A DNA stretch of 64,000 bases from Phytoactinopolyspora alkaliphila (GTDB lineage: Bacteria; Actinomycetota; Actinomycetes; Jiangellales; Jiangellaceae). Location: NCBI RefSeq assembly GCF_010550695.1, contig NZ_JAAGOB010000002.1, forward strand, positions 124,001-188,000, read 5' to 3'. Both the position numbers and the translations under genes were made by a program. Below are positions 62,658-64,000 of the stretch, in pieces (position 1 is the stretch's first letter; every line of letters begins with the position of its first letter). Below the pieces are notes generated by a model, which ran no database searches, was not told where the DNA came from, and saw only the letters and a program-made list of their open reading frames with translations.

Positions 62658-62966
62658 TCAGAGCTTGATCTCGATGTCGACACCGGCCGGGAGGTCGAGA
62701 CGCATCAGCGAATCGACGGTCTTCGGCGTGGGGTCGATAATGTCAATGAGCCGCTTGTGTGTGCGCATCTCGAAGTGCTCGCGACTGTCCTTGTACTTGT
62801 GCGGCGAGCGGATGACGCAGTACACGTTCTTCTCGGTCGGCAGCGGCACCGGGCCCGCGACCTGCGCACCAGTACGAGTCACCGTGTCGACGATCTTCCG
62901 TGCCGACGTGTCGATGACCTCGTGGTCGTAGGCCTTGAGCCGGATGCGGATCTTCTGTCCCGCCAT
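62658..62966 (-). CDS. rpsJ: 30S ribosomal protein S10
   Basis: A 102-residue S10/NusE ([20 protein letters not shown]). It belongs to the 30S head and also to transcription antitermination complexes. It is the first gene of the S10 operon, preceded by a 569-bp gene-free region. Confidence 0.98.
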   Translation of the reverse strand: MAGQKIRIRLKAYDHEVIDTSARKIVDTVTRTGAQVAGPVPLPTEKNVYCVIRSPHKYKDSREHFEMRTHKRLIDIIDPTPKTVDSLMRLDLPAGVDIEIKL

Positions 62967-63403
62967 GGCTGCTTATCGTCCTTTTCTTCGTACCGCTTAC
63001 GAACCGAATACTGACTGTTGCTCGACCGACCCCCGCGGTCGGGCGTGTCGCGGTCTGCAGGCACATTGCACCCACGGTTCGCGATTCACTTCTCATCGGG
63101 GAGTTCAGCAGGGCCCACACCCACGGCATGGGCGAGGCCACTGACTACGAAGCCTCCGCTTCGGCTGCGCCTGGCCGGAACAACTTCCGGGCAGCGCACC
63201 ACGGCAACCTCATCCGAGCAACCTGAACAGTATGCCAAAGAATAGTGGCCTTTGGCCAATCCAGTGATCAGCACCGGCAATCGCGCCGGTCACCGACCAT
63301 TGCGGGGCGGGCGTCGCGCAGTCACGCTGGCCACGATCGGCCCCGCGATCTTCACGTTGTCCGTTGGTTGCGCCGACGACACCGAAGACCAAACCGCACC
63401 ACA
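62967..63403 (-). other. S10 operon promoter/leader region
   Basis: No gene is seen here. On the minus strand an AT-richer stretch at 63229-63259 offers -10 candidates CATACT (63234-63229) and TATTCT (63244-63239) and a TTGGCC at 63259-63254. The spacings are not ideal, so the exact promoter is unresolved. Either would give a leader of about 250 bases for rpsJ. Confidence 0.4.
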
Positions 63404-63494
63404 GGGGCGGGGCCGGAAGGTCCCGTCCAGGGTTCGGACGGGCATCGGCGAGGTACGAGCCGCGGGCGGGGACGGGACCTTCCGACCCCGCCCC
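63404..63494 (-). terminator. 25-bp-arm hairpin after tuf
   Basis: Arms 63404-63428 and 63470-63494 pair over 25 bp with one mismatch around 41 bases, about 40 bases past the tuf stop. It is very GC-rich and lacks a U-tract. It probably ends the str/tuf transcript before the S10 promoter. Confidence 0.6.
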
Positions 63495-63535
63495 AGCGCG
63501 CCGCAACCACATTGTCGACCGCCGCAACCGCCAAA

Positions 63536-64000
<465 letters not shown>

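Overview
The window comes from a high-GC Gram-positive actinobacterium. The codons are strongly GC-biased, GTG and TTG starts are frequent, 4-bp start/stop overlaps are common, and the right third carries an actinobacterial-type S10-spc-alpha ribosomal cluster with a zinc-type S14 and a truA gene after rplQ. A soil genus such as Jiangella would fit, but that placement is a guess.

Left (1-16.4 kb): a divergent promoter region with a palindromic operator array separates a peptide-type (family 5) binding lipoprotein from a plus-strand operon. That operon encodes the first three steps of trans-4-hydroxy-L-proline catabolism: a 4-hydroxyproline epimerase, a three-part D-hydroxyproline dehydrogenase (DAO-type flavoprotein, [2Fe-2S] protein, FAD/NAD plus [2Fe-2S] protein) and a DapA-family deaminase. 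A complete sugar-type (CUT1) ABC importer is translationally coupled to it. A small lipoprotein, a secreted Asp-box beta-propeller protein, a GntR/FCD regulator and a PucR-type regulator follow.

Middle left (16.7-30.3 kb, minus strand): secreted and cytoplasmic peptidases suited to proline-rich substrates. These are an M64 metallopeptidase, an M6 metallopeptidase, a secreted X-Pro dipeptidyl-peptidase (S15) and a prolyl-aminopeptidase-like S33 enzyme. The M64 gene is coupled to a PF03773 permease, a TIGR03943 protein and two lipoproteins, one TlpA-like. The M6 and M64 promoters share a 23-bp element. Together with the hydroxyproline operon this looks like a locus for using collagen-like or hydroxyproline-rich protein (inference).

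Middle right (29.4-44.1 kb): a minus-strand unit of a response-regulator/class III nucleotidyl cyclase fusion, a MacB-type ATPase, three tandem FtsX-like permeases, a histidine kinase and a LuxR-type response regulator. A stand-alone REC protein and a small membrane protein lie downstream. Divergent from the cyclase are a protein with a cyclic-nucleotide-binding domain and a metallo-beta-lactamase-fold hydrolase. They may form a cNMP synthesis, sensing and degradation cassette.

Right (44.1-64 kb, minus strand): end of tuf, rpsJ-rplC-rplD-rplW-rplB-rpsS-rplV-rpsC-rplP-rpmC-rpsQ, rplN-rplX-rplE-rpsN-rpsH-rplF-rplR-rpsE-rpmD-rplO, secY-adk-map, a DUF1707 gene, a 455-bp symmetric inverted repeat, then infA-rpmJ-rpsM-rpsK-rpsD-rpoA-rplQ and truA.

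Unusually long near-perfect inverted repeats (21-38 bp arms) mark many operon ends. No tRNA, rRNA, IS element or CRISPR array was seen.
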